A stretch of DNA of 34,718 nt from Rickettsiales bacterium (GTDB taxonomy: Bacteria; Pseudomonadota; Alphaproteobacteria; Rickettsiales; UBA1997). The stretch covers positions 1 to 34,718 of the forward strand of contig CANKYC010000002.1 of the NCBI GenBank assembly GCA_947487845.1, in the 5' to 3' direction. Below the pieces are notes generated by a model. The model searched no databases. It worked only from the letters and a program-made list of their open reading frames with translations, and was not told the DNA's origin. Each line of letters opens with the position of its first letter. Position 1 is the first letter of the stretch. Shown in pieces: positions 8,237-16,812 of this stretch. Both the position numbers and the translations under genes were made by a program.

Positions 8237-9654
8237 TGAAAATAGCCGTCATCGGAGCGGGGCCAGCTGGATTAACTGCCGCCTATCAACTTTGTAAAAA
8301 AGGAATTGATGTCGAAATTTTTGAAAGTAGCGATGCAATTGCCGGAATGGCAAAAACAATATCACTTTGGGGCCAGTTTGTTGATCTGGGTCCGCACCGC
8401 TTTTTTAGTTCCGATCCGCGAGTAAATAAAATTTGGCTCGAAGCCATTGATGGGCAATATCAAGTGGTCAAACGTTTAACCCGCATTTATTACAAAAAAA
8501 CTTTTTTCAATTATCCGCTAAAAGCCTTTAACGCCCTGCGAGGACTTGGTGTCATTGAAGCCGCGCATTGCGTCATGAGTTACGTTCAAGTAAAAATTTT
8601 TCCGATAAAAAACAATTCTACCTTTGAATCATGGGTAACAAATAGATTTGGCAAAAGGCTTTTTGAAATATTTTTTAAATCTTACAGCGAAAAATTATGG
8701 GGCATTTCTTGTAGAGAATTAGATGCTGATTTTGCTGCCCAAAGAATTAAAAATTTCTCCCTTTTTGAAGCGATAAAATCAGCGATTTTGCCACAAAAAA
8801 ATTTCAAACATAAAACTTTGATTGATGAATTTGTCTATCCCAATAAAGGCGCTGGTCAAGTTTACGATAAAATGGCACAAAAAATTCTTGAATTTGGCGG
8901 CAAGTTAAATTTAAAAACTCCGGTTTTGGCAGTTAAACTAGCAACTGAGAATTCTTTGGCATCAATTACACTTGAAGATGAAAAAGAAATCGAATTTGAT
9001 CATATTATTTCTTCAATGCCATTAACCGCTCTAGTAAATAGTATAAAAGCTCCACAAGAAATTAAGGATTGCGCTAAAGAGTTAAAATTTCGCAATACGA
9101 TTTTAGTTTTTTTACAAATTAATGCTGACAATCTTTTTGCCGATCAATGGCTGTACATACATTCAGAAAACCTAAAAACCGGACGCATCTCAAATTTCAG
9201 AAACTGGACTTCTTCAATTAATAACGGCCAGTCTCAAACCATTTTGTGCCTAGAATTTTGGTGCAACGATGAAGATGAAATTTGGTCATTTAAAGATAAA
9301 AAACTAACAGATCTTGCCACCCAAGAAATTTATGAAACTGGTTTGGTTCCAGTCAATTCAGTTCTTGATGGCAAAGTTATTCGCGTACCAAAATGCTACC
9401 CAGTTTATAAAACTGGTTATAAAAAATATTTGCAGCCGGTACAAAAATTTTTATCAACCCAAAAATCACTTTCGGTTATTGGTCGATATGGTTCATTTAA
9501 ATATAATAACCAAGATCACAGCATATTGATGGGATTACTAGCGGCAGAAAATATTTGTGAAAATGCCAATCATGATCTTTGGAATATTAATACCGATTAC
9601 GAATATCAGGAATCAAGCAGCATTACCGCCACTGGTTTAGAGAAAATAAAATGA
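8236..9654 (+). CDS. FAD-dependent oxidoreductase, UDP-galactopyranose-mutase/PPO-like
   Basis: A 472-residue protein with an N-terminal Rossmann FAD site (VIGAGPAGLTAAYQL, residues 5-19), an acidic ribose-binding residue in EIFESSD, and the GPHRFFSS segment typical of amine-oxidase/UGM-like proteins found in lipopolysaccharide gene clusters. A C-terminal FAD-contact region is seen in GRYGSFKYNNQDHSILMG. It is followed after four bases by galE, so action on a nucleotide sugar such as UDP-galactose is reasonable. It is longer than classic Glf (about 370-390 residues), and related proteins are often annotated only as NAD(P)/FAD-dependent oxidoreductases. I therefore give no gene symbol. Confidence 0.8.
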   Translation: MKIAVIGAGPAGLTAAYQLCKKGIDVEIFESSDAIAGMAKTISLWGQFVDLGPHRFFSSDPRVNKIWLEAIDGQYQVVKRLTRIYYKKTFFNYPLKAFNALRGLGVIEAAHCVMSYVQVKIFPIKNNSTFESWVTNRFGKRLFEIFFKSYSEKLWGISCRELDADFAAQRIKNFSLFEAIKSAILPQKNFKHKTLIDEFVYPNKGAGQVYDKMAQKILEFGGKLNLKTPVLAVKLATENSLASITLEDEKEIEFDHIISSMPLTALVNSIKAPQEIKDCAKELKFRNTILVFLQINADNLFADQWLYIHSENLKTGRISNFRNWTSSINNGQSQTILCLEFWCNDEDEIWSFKDKKLTDLATQEIYETGLVPVNSVLDGKVIRVPKCYPVYKTGYKKYLQPVQKFLSTQKSLSVIGRYGSFKYNNQDHSILMGLLAAENICENANHDLWNINTDYEYQESSSITATGLEKIK

Positions 9655-9658
9655 GTAC

Positions 9659-10642
9659 ATGAAAAAAATTTTAATCACTGGTGGCGCTGGATATATCGGC
9701 TCACAAACTTCTAAATTGCTAGCGTTGGATGGTTATGAACCGGTTTGTTTTGATAATCTTTCTACAGGACATGCTGAATTTGTAAAATGGGGGCCTCTGG
9801 AAATTGGCGATTTGCATGATTGCTCGAAGATTACCAAAATTATTAAACATTATCAGCCAATTTGCGTTATACATTTTGCTGGCAATTCCTATGTTGGTGA
9901 ATCAATTTCTAATCCACAAAAATATTACCACAATAATGTCGGTGGCACTTTGTCACTTTTAAATGCGATGCAAAATGCAAACTCGAAAAACCTTATTTTC
10001 TCCAGCAGTTGTACAACTTATGGCGTTTGCGACGGAGTGAAAATTGACGAAACGACAATACAAAAACCGATTAATCCTTATGGCAAAAGTAAGTTGATGG
10101 TTGAAAAAATTCTTTTTGATCTAGCTAATCAAGGAAAATTATCTCAAATTACTTTGCGTTATTTTAATGCCGCCGGAGCAGACAAAGACTGTGAAATCGG
10201 CGCCAAACACAATCCAGAAACTCGACTCATTCCTTTGGCAATAAATTCTGCCAAAAATGGAGTTGAATTAGAAATTTTTGGCACCGATTTTTCAACAAAA
10301 GACAAAACTGCAATTAGAGATTATGTACATGTCGAAGATCTGGGAAGGGCTCATATTCTAGCTATGAAGCTTTTATTATCTAAAAATATTAATTCTGATT
10401 TTATTAATCTAGGCAGCGGAATTGGAAGTTCAGTTTTAGAAATAATCAACAATTTAAAAAAACTCGGACTTACCGTAAATAGTCGCAACATGCCGCGCCG
10501 CATTGGCGATCCGGCTAGTCTGGTTGCCGATATTTCAAAGGCAAAAAAAGTTTTAAATTGGGAGCCGAATTATAATATTACAGAAATTTTGCAGTCGGCA
10601 ATTTTGTGGAATGAACGTCAATTAAATCTTAAAAAACATTAA
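9659..10642 (+). CDS. galE: UDP-glucose 4-epimerase
   Basis: This extended short-chain dehydrogenase (327 residues) has the NAD-binding GGAGYIGS at 8-15, a catalytic serine in SSSCTTYG (about 117), and the YxxxK pair Y141/K145 in NPYGKSK. The C-terminal part holds RDYVHVEDLGRAH and the GSGIGSSVLE motif of GalE. It interconverts UDP-glucose and UDP-galactose, or the N-acetyl forms, and would feed the FAD protein just upstream and the glycan locus downstream. Its 3' end overlaps the 3' end of the convergent membrane protein gene by 21 bases, so no separate terminator fits between them. Confidence 0.93.
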   Translation: MKKILITGGAGYIGSQTSKLLALDGYEPVCFDNLSTGHAEFVKWGPLEIGDLHDCSKITKIIKHYQPICVIHFAGNSYVGESISNPQKYYHNNVGGTLSLLNAMQNANSKNLIFSSSCTTYGVCDGVKIDETTIQKPINPYGKSKLMVEKILFDLANQGKLSQITLRYFNAAGADKDCEIGAKHNPETRLIPLAINSAKNGVELEIFGTDFSTKDKTAIRDYVHVEDLGRAHILAMKLLLSKNINSDFINLGSGIGSSVLEIINNLKKLGLTVNSRNMPRRIGDPASLVADISKAKKVLNWEPNYNITEILQSAILWNERQLNLKKH

Positions 10643-12415
10643 ATTAGAATCAGCTGAAAACAATGGCAACTCTTGGGATATCTGCTTTAATTGTTTAGTA
10701 AATTGTCTTACCTCTGACCAACTAAATTTTTCTGCCATTATTTTTTGGTTTAGGTAAATTCCGCTAAATCCCTTACTTTTAATTTCAAAAATAAAATCTT
10801 CAAAATTCATTTTCACAACTTCATGCTGCCATAAATTGCTTGGGCGACCCGCAATTGCAGGATAAGACCAGCGCAAATTCTTTGAATGTAAATATCCTCC
10901 CAACAAATCATAAGGTTCAGCATTTTCTGGAAAATCTATAACTGGAAGCACAAAAATCATCGCATCTTTTGGCATTGTAGATTCGATTTTTTGCACAAAA
11001 TCACGATCAGAAATAAATGCGCTTTTTACTTTTTCACTTTGGGGAATTGACGCCGAAACCTTTCCCACTTGATCAAAAATTGCTAATGTCGAAATTATTA
11101 AAATAGCAATTTTAGCAAAAAGTTTTTTCTTCTTAACCGCTTTGTCAAAAATAATTGCCATTATAAATAATGAAAAAAATGCGATAAAAATTGAAAAGCG
11201 TGCGTGGCTACGAATTAACGGAAAAGGAATTACAACGAACATCACAAAACCGCCAATTGTGGCAAATAAAACTGACAATAAATTTAAACCCGCCAAATTT
11301 GAAATTAGGTTTTGGTCATTTTCATTTAAGGAATATTTCTTGATCGTTTTTTGAAAAACCGATTTTTCACCAGCATGATTTTGGGCAAATAACCATAATA
11401 TTAAAAATAAAAAACCTGTTGAAGCAAGAATGCCAAGGCTTTCTGATCCTTGTTCAAAATTTTTCAAAGATATTTCGTCAAAAAGAAAGCGCAGGTTTCG
11501 CAAATAGTCGATGTAATGATTGGCAACCGGTAAAAATAAATTAATGATTTTTAAACCGTAATATTCGCTTTCAATTGGATCCCTATTTACAACGCTTGCG
11601 TTTCCTCCATTGTGAAACCAATAAATAAATGACGGCAAACAAAGCAAGAAAAGCATAAAAATTATTATGCCACAAAGCGCGACCGAGGAAGGAATATTGC
11701 TGATAAAATTATCTTTTTTTAAATTACGCAAAAACCAAGCAAAAATAAAAATTACTATCGCATATAAAGCGTAATAAATGCCATTGGCGGCGATAAAACA
11801 ACAATAAGAAGCGGCAATAAAAAACGAGGGATTTAGTGCAAAGCAAAGTTGATTTTTTTTATTGCAAGAAATTATCTGAATTTTATCGGTTATGATCCAA
11901 AGCGCCAACATTACAATCAGTGGAATTGCCATGTAATTTGACAAAAAAACATGTGTCTCATTGCGTGAAAAATGATAGGGGGTAAAGGCATATAAAACAC
12001 TCACGATTATCGCGCTGAAAACCGATATTTTAAAACTACGCAGAACCGCAAAAGACGAAGCCGAAATTAAGGCAAAACTGGAAATAAAAAAACAATTTAT
12101 GACCCAAAATGGACTAGAGGAAAAAAGTGTAAAAAACTTGACGACTAGAAAATGTATTGAGTCAGTCTGAAGCGGAAAATCATAAAGATTAAATTTCCCG
12201 AGCGATTGAGGAAATCCGATATAATCATTAGTTAAAAACCAGCGATTATCAATCACACTTTTCATTTCAAAAATGCAAAAAAGCGTATCACCAGAATAAT
12301 CGAAAATCGGTAAGTTTAAATCAATTTTCCAAATCTGAAAAAGAATGGCAAAAATTAACAAAGATAAAACTGGAGCGGCGCTATATTGAAGAATATTTTT
12401 TAAAAGCTTATTCAT
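10622..12415 (-). CDS. Polytopic membrane protein, YfhO/GT-C-like
   Basis: A 597-residue integral membrane protein with about 11-13 hydrophobic segments and a C-terminal soluble portion from about residue 455. The early loop after the first helix contains FDYSGDTLFCIFEMKSVIDN, an acidic first periplasmic loop of the kind found in GT-C glycosyltransferases and YfhO-like proteins. The C-terminal part (FVLPVIDFPENAEPYDLLGG) also recalls that group. A lipid-linked-sugar-dependent glycosyltransferase is the most likely role, but no decisive motif is seen. It sits at the far end of the glycan locus and is separated from it by a palindromic intergenic block, so it may have its own promoter. Confidence 0.65.
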   Translation of the reverse strand: MNKLLKNILQYSAAPVLSLLIFAILFQIWKIDLNLPIFDYSGDTLFCIFEMKSVIDNRWFLTNDYIGFPQSLGKFNLYDFPLQTDSIHFLVVKFFTLFSSSPFWVINCFFISSFALISASSFAVLRSFKISVFSAIIVSVLYAFTPYHFSRNETHVFLSNYMAIPLIVMLALWIITDKIQIISCNKKNQLCFALNPSFFIAASYCCFIAANGIYYALYAIVIFIFAWFLRNLKKDNFISNIPSSVALCGIIIFMLFLLCLPSFIYWFHNGGNASVVNRDPIESEYYGLKIINLFLPVANHYIDYLRNLRFLFDEISLKNFEQGSESLGILASTGFLFLILWLFAQNHAGEKSVFQKTIKKYSLNENDQNLISNLAGLNLLSVLFATIGGFVMFVVIPFPLIRSHARFSIFIAFFSLFIMAIIFDKAVKKKKLFAKIAILIISTLAIFDQVGKVSASIPQSEKVKSAFISDRDFVQKIESTMPKDAMIFVLPVIDFPENAEPYDLLGGYLHSKNLRWSYPAIAGRPSNLWQHEVVKMNFEDFIFEIKSKGFSGIYLNQKIMAEKFSWSEVRQFTKQLKQISQELPLFSADSNLMFFKI

Positions 12416-12776
12416 TTAATTTTCACTTTTTTTAATTTGTGTAATCCATGGACATCCTACAACCATAGCATGTAACTTGGTTTTTATTATGGCGCTGTCG
12501 CGTAAATCAACTTTTTCGTCGAACTTTTCGCAATTCTAAATTTTTTGAAACGCACGTACATCTAAGGTACGTTTACCTTTCAAAAAATTTAGAATCACAA
12601 AAATTTCTTAGAAAAATTTGATTTACGCAACAGCGCCATTATTTCTAGCCTCGTGTTAACTATCAATAGATTGCGCCAAACAAACTATCTTTTGATAACT
12701 ACTAAATTCGTCCCTTTGGTACAAATTTGTTCGCCTTATCAGTCGCAATTTTTCCTCAAAAATCCTTTGCCAAAAA
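12416..12776. other. 361-bp intergenic block made of two palindromic elements
   Basis: No gene is seen here. The block holds one long imperfect palindrome (about 12486-12642) and most of a second, unrelated one (about 12676-12800) that runs on into the end of the next gene. The remaining sequence at 12416-12485 and 12643-12675 shows nothing recognisable. Any promoter for the minus-strand membrane protein gene at 12415 must lie here or be read through from upstream. Confidence 0.7.
12486..12642. repeat. 157-bp imperfect palindrome (element D)
   Basis: Arms of about 65 bases face each other across a short centre. The outer ends (ATTATGGCGCTG facing CAGCGCCAT with GTAAATCAA inside) and the inner 18 bases (ATTCTAAATTTTTTGAAA and its complement) are almost perfect, while the part between them is degenerate. 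The centre has a five-base stem (CGTAC/GTACG). It does not resemble the TATACCAAA family next to it. It could be a non-autonomous mobile element or a strong bidirectional hairpin. Confidence 0.8.
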
Positions 12777-12800
12777 CTATAAAAAGATAGTTTTTTTGGT
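12676..12800. repeat. Palindromic element related to element A (element C)
   Basis: Arms at 12676-12697 and 12778-12799 match with two mismatches and contain AAACTATCTTTT, like the arms of the element at 2025-2186. The interior shares 23 exact consecutive bases (12741-12763) with that element in inverse orientation, and the TTCGTC...TTTGGTA segment is also similar. The central hairpin of element A is missing, so this copy looks like a shortened or decayed family member. It extends into the end of the adjacent glycosyltransferase gene and provides its last codons and stop. Confidence 0.8.
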
Positions 12801-14396
12801 ATGTATCTTGGTAAGTTCTAGTTTTTTTAGAACATAGAGCGATTTCTTATCGTCTTGCTTAATCAAGTTGTAATTCTGATTCAGAAATTGGCAGGAATTA
12901 TAAGCCTCCAAAGTAGATACTCCGATTATTTTTAAATATATTCCGTGGTTACTATAATCGGTTAATTCTTGGCAAAAATATTTAGGGTAAAAAAAGACGA
13001 TAAAAGAACTGTCGCTTGGCATTTTATTTACAAGTAGCATTGGTGATTCTGGTTGATATTTTACAGTCATGGCAAAAATTTTTGTATCATATTTTTGCAT
13101 CAGATCAAGAATGTCTGCCGTATTATTCCCAATATTTTTCTGATAGAGATTATAGTGATTTACAGTTTCAAAATTACGGTCACAGAGAATTAACGCCAAA
13201 GCTACAATCAATGTTTTTAATCTTCCTACTGAGAATGAAATTAGAGAAGAAGTGTTTTTGAAAATGATGTAAAAGGCGAATGGCATAAAACCTTCTAACA
13301 TTCGATAGCCGCCGATTTCGTATAAAACAGTGATTGCAATCAGCAAAATTGCGTAGAAGAAAAATATGCAAAATGATTTAGATAATTTCCATGACTGTGG
13401 CGAGAGGATCAGCCATATTTTTAATCTTAGAAAATAGAAAAAAAATGCGACCAGTGAAATTAAGAATAGGTAAAACTGCGGCATAAAAAAGGGGTCGGTA
13501 AAGCTATATGCAACGCGTGTCAAATTATTTGCTACTTTGCTTAATAACAATTGGTAATCGATCTTAAGATCAAGATAGCATGGTTCCATGCGGTCTCTTT
13601 GGAAATAAAATAAATCCAAATTCTGGTAGCAATATTGGTAAACGGCATATGGAAGTAAAATACAGGCGATAAGAAAAATTAATAATTGCCATTTACCTTC
13701 TTTTTTATCCTCTTCTTCTTCTCTAAACCTTTCTGGTAGTAGGCGATAAAGCAAACAAAAGACTGGAATCAAAATATAAAAATTACGCGCCAATATCAAA
13801 ACGGTAATCGCCAAAAAGTAACAAAGAATTAATAAAAAACTGTCACGTCTTTTGGAATATAAACCAAGGTAAAAACATAAAGTAGCAAGCGCAGGACAAA
13901 ATATTTCTTTTCCCGTGTCCAAGGCATAGATAAATAGTGGCGAGAAAAAAAATGCACTCAAACAAATTGCTAAAGATTTTTTGCGGGTGACGTAGTTTTG
14001 TAAAATAAGATGAGACGAATAAAGAAAAACGACGCAAAGCAGAAATTGCGAAATTAGCGCAACAAAAAATTGGTTATTATAAATGTAAAAAAATCCGGAA
14101 AGAAAGATGGGGTATATAGGGAAGTGATAAGGCTTGATTTTATTTAAATCATAATTTACTTGGGCAATTTGATCAAATGCGAAATCTAAAATCGCCCCAG
14201 AAATACTATGCAAACTTGATTTGTCGTAAATTCTTTGAGCAATACTAAGATATTGCCAAGAATCATTGTCAATCATTAGGGGATTGGCTTCAGAGACAAA
14301 TGAAAGAATACCAAGAACCGCCAACACAAAAGCAGATATTATTACTAAATCCCAATAGGAATTGGCAAAAAATTTATTTTTGAGTTTTGTGGTCAT
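12777..14396 (-). CDS. Polytopic GT-C-like glycosyltransferase (PMT/ArnT-type fold)
   Basis: A membrane protein of 539 residues with about 11-12 hydrophobic segments. The first extracytoplasmic loop holds NPLMIDNDSWQYLSIAQRIY, whose acidic DND is placed like the catalytic aspartate of GT39/GT83 enzymes. A polyprenyl-phosphate sugar would be the donor. The frame is open upstream to 14474, but the ATG at 14396 (MTTKLKNKFF) overlaps the stop of the preceding GtrB-like gene by 23 bases and avoids a long overlap. The final residues HTKKTIFL and the stop come from the palindromic element at 12676-12800. The acceptor is unknown. Confidence 0.72.
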   Translation of the reverse strand: MTTKLKNKFFANSYWDLVIISAFVLAVLGILSFVSEANPLMIDNDSWQYLSIAQRIYDKSSLHSISGAILDFAFDQIAQVNYDLNKIKPYHFPIYPIFLSGFFYIYNNQFFVALISQFLLCVVFLYSSHLILQNYVTRKKSLAICLSAFFFSPLFIYALDTGKEIFCPALATLCFYLGLYSKRRDSFLLILCYFLAITVLILARNFYILIPVFCLLYRLLPERFREEEEDKKEGKWQLLIFLIACILLPYAVYQYCYQNLDLFYFQRDRMEPCYLDLKIDYQLLLSKVANNLTRVAYSFTDPFFMPQFYLFLISLVAFFFYFLRLKIWLILSPQSWKLSKSFCIFFFYAILLIAITVLYEIGGYRMLEGFMPFAFYIIFKNTSSLISFSVGRLKTLIVALALILCDRNFETVNHYNLYQKNIGNNTADILDLMQKYDTKIFAMTVKYQPESPMLLVNKMPSDSSFIVFFYPKYFCQELTDYSNHGIYLKIIGVSTLEAYNSCQFLNQNYNLIKQDDKKSLYVLKKLELTKIHTKKTIFL

Positions 14397-15315
14397 GCTT
14401 CTGATAAATGCCTTCAATAATTGTATAAGGACGAGGCTTAATTTCGGTAAATATTTTCGCCAGATAGATTGCAATCACGCCAAGACTCATGGTAATGACT
14501 CCAGCGACAAACCATAGCGAAACCATAATTGACGACCATCCTTCGATACTGACTGACTGAAAGAATTTTTTATAAAGTAGGCAAAATCCGAAGACAGCGG
14601 AACAAGAAGAGATGAGGATTCCGAGATAAAAAATATAGTAAAGAGGCTTGGAACTGAAGGAAGTTATGGAATCAACTGCCAAAGAAACTCGGCGCAAAAA
14701 GTTGTAACTTCTTTCACCTTTGCGGCTGGTTTTTTTAATAAAAATATATGATTGCTTAAAGCCATTTAAAGCCTTGATTCCTGCGAGATAAACTCCTTGC
14801 TCGCGATACTTCACCAATGATTCGACATATCTTTTGCTCATCAGTGACGAGGTGCATAAATTTTTGGCAATTTTCTGATTTGATAAAAAATTAAAAACTG
14901 GATAGAATAATCCATCAAATTTTTTTTCGATTAAGCCGCCCTTTCTAGCCTTAATTACAGAGTTGATGCAGTCATCGCCACCTTGAATAATTTTTTGGTA
15001 GAATTTTTCTAATTCTTCCGGCTGCTCTTCCAAATCACAATCAATTGTGAATATATAGTCTCCCTGCGCATGTTCCATGCCCGTCATAATTGCTTTGTGA
15101 TGGCCAAAATTTCGTGATAGGTTAATCAACTTACTCTTCTCATCTTGATTAATAATCTCTCTTAACACCCTTAAAGATTCATCCGGACAACCGTCATTTA
15201 CAAAAATAATTTCGTAATCATCGGTAATTTTTTTTACCGCATTACTCATGCGCAAATGAAACTCTCTCAAAAATTCTGTTGATTTGTAAGTGGTTGTTAC
15301 GATCGATAATTTCAT
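14374..15315 (-). CDS. GtrB/DPM1-like polyprenyl-phosphate glycosyltransferase (GT2)
   Basis: A 313-residue protein with an N-terminal GT2 domain (SIVTTTYKSTEF; IIFVNDGCPDES; the metal-binding DCDLEEQPEE in place of DxD) and two C-terminal transmembrane helices at about 220-245 and 257-280. This is the layout of GtrB/ArnC-type enzymes, which move a sugar from a nucleotide donor to undecaprenyl phosphate at the cytoplasmic face. The next gene encodes a GT-C-like membrane protein that could use the resulting lipid-linked sugar, and the two reading frames overlap. The sugar cannot be predicted. Confidence 0.87.
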   Translation of the reverse strand: MKLSIVTTTYKSTEFLREFHLRMSNAVKKITDDYEIIFVNDGCPDESLRVLREIINQDEKSKLINLSRNFGHHKAIMTGMEHAQGDYIFTIDCDLEEQPEELEKFYQKIIQGGDDCINSVIKARKGGLIEKKFDGLFYPVFNFLSNQKIAKNLCTSSLMSKRYVESLVKYREQGVYLAGIKALNGFKQSYIFIKKTSRKGERSYNFLRRVSLAVDSITSFSSKPLYYIFYLGILISSCSAVFGFCLLYKKFFQSVSIEGWSSIMVSLWFVAGVITMSLGVIAIYLAKIFTEIKPRPYTIIEGIYQKHDHKTQK

Positions 15316-15320
15316 ATTTA

Positions 15321-16253
15321 TTAGTCAGCTTCTTTATTAATTATGTTATTTTTTAAAACTATCCGACCCATGCCATCAATATCTTCTCTGGTTTTTTCTA
15401 AAGCCATTTTTCCTTTGATAACTGAATTTGCAAAATCAATTCCGACGGGATTTTTATTTTTTGGATTTTTTGCCAGAAGCAAGCGCACTGAAATTCTTGG
15501 ATTGTCTTTTTCTGTCGGTTTCGTGCCATGAAGCAAAAATGAATTCCACATCGCACAATAGCCAACAGAACCAGTCATTAATTGGGCTTCACATTGTATA
15601 GAATTTCTTTCGTCATCTTCATAAATATATTTTTTATCACTAATTTTTTTTAATTTATGAGGAAAAGTTGTCGCCCCAAGCAAGTGAGATTTTGGAATAA
15701 TGTGTAAAGGTGATTCTTTGCTAGAAACGTCATGAAGATAAATGTAGCAAGTGATAAATGTTGATGGATCAAGTTCGGAGCGGTTTTTTGGCCAATCTAT
15801 TAAATCTTGGTGATAATCAATTCCGCGAAAATAAGTAATATCTCGATATTGTGGCTTTATGTAAATTCCTAAATTTGCAATATTAGCGCCAGAAATTTTT
15901 TCTAAAACCCACTGAGGCAACCAAGATTCCGGAACGGCGCAAACAAGCTTGTTAATCACGATTTCATAATCATCACCGATCATAAGTTTAATGGCAGCGA
16001 GCAGTTCCTTATTAGAAAAAATAAAATCATTTTTTAATTCTTCGAATAAGGAAAATCTTTTTTTTGGATTCACGCCCCAATGAGAATTGACGTTTTTATA
16101 CTCCTCTTCTGTAATAAAAATATCTTTCCCAAACTCTCTTTTTGAATAAAGTTCTCTTAGCATTTCAGCGCAATCTTGCGCCTTGAAAATATTGCCAAAA
16201 ATATAGATTCCGTCTGCTTGAAAAGATTTTACGATGTCGGAGCGAGAATGCAT
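15321..16253 (-). CDS. Phytanoyl-CoA-dioxygenase-like Fe(II)/2-oxoglutarate oxygenase
   Basis: This 310-residue protein fits the PhyH family. The iron-binding HxD is in DYHQDLIDWP (H148/D150), the distal histidine is in SFLLHGTKP (H242), and the 2-oxoglutarate-binding arginine is R253 or R257 in NPRISVRLLL. The core beta-helix strands are recognisable (ITCYIYLHDV, PLHIIPKSH). It has no signal or membrane segment. It sits between a GNAT acetyltransferase (one base apart) and a GtrB-like transferase. Hydroxylation of a sugar, an acyl group or another carbohydrate substituent is therefore plausible, but the substrate is unknown. Confidence 0.8.
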   Translation of the reverse strand: MHSRSDIVKSFQADGIYIFGNIFKAQDCAEMLRELYSKREFGKDIFITEEEYKNVNSHWGVNPKKRFSLFEELKNDFIFSNKELLAAIKLMIGDDYEIVINKLVCAVPESWLPQWVLEKISGANIANLGIYIKPQYRDITYFRGIDYHQDLIDWPKNRSELDPSTFITCYIYLHDVSSKESPLHIIPKSHLLGATTFPHKLKKISDKKYIYEDDERNSIQCEAQLMTGSVGYCAMWNSFLLHGTKPTEKDNPRISVRLLLAKNPKNKNPVGIDFANSVIKGKMALEKTREDIDGMGRIVLKNNIINKEAD

Positions 16254-16254
16254 A

Positions 16255-16791
16255 TTATCGAGATTTATTGAGATATTCTTCTTGCAAAATCGACATGATT
16301 ATTACGTTCTTATATTCGCCATTTTTGAATAATTCTTGGCGCAAAATCCCATCTTTTTTAAAACCATATCTTTGATGAAAAGTTATAACTTTTTTGTTAT
16401 CTTCTATTACTTTGCACCATAATTTATTCAGGTTAAGATGCAGGAAAGAGTAGTCTAAAATCAACTTTTCAACTTGAGATCCTGCATTGCTTATCTTGGC
16501 TTTTTTATCAATAAAAAATCTGCTAAATTCACAATTTTTATTACGATAATCGATATTGATTAAAGAGACGGTTCCGATTGGACGATTGCCTTCATTTAGC
16601 GCAATGACATAATTAAATTCAGTGCTAGTTCTGGTATATTTTTCCCACCAAGCCTTTTGCATCTCTTGACTGTAAGGCTCAAATTCACCAAAAAAATTGT
16701 AATTTTCAGGATTGGGGCGGATTGTCATCAAAAAATCGAGATCGCTCGGTTCATAATAACGCAAATGCAATATTTCATTTTTTAGAAACAT
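16255..16791 (-). CDS. GNAT-family acetyltransferase (possible amino-sugar N-acetyltransferase)
   Basis: A RimJ/PseH-like GNAT domain fills the 178-residue protein: LHLRYYEPSDLDFLMTIR at the start, YVIALNEGNRPIGTVSLINI at strand 4, and a C-terminal NLNKLWCKVIEDNKKVITFH followed by RYGFKKDGILRQE, the classic end of the fold. A TTG at 16800 would add three residues, but the ATG at 16791 gives the better match. It lies between the WecE-like aminotransferase and the dioxygenase. Acetylation of the amino group made by the aminotransferase (as WecD or PseH do in other pathways) is the simplest reading; this is inferred from context. Confidence 0.8.
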   Translation of the reverse strand: MFLKNEILHLRYYEPSDLDFLMTIRPNPENYNFFGEFEPYSQEMQKAWWEKYTRTSTEFNYVIALNEGNRPIGTVSLINIDYRNKNCEFSRFFIDKKAKISNAGSQVEKLILDYSFLHLNLNKLWCKVIEDNKKVITFHQRYGFKKDGILRQELFKNGEYKNVIIMSILQEEYLNKSR

Positions 16792-16812
16792 GTTTAGCAA
16801 ATATAAGATTAA

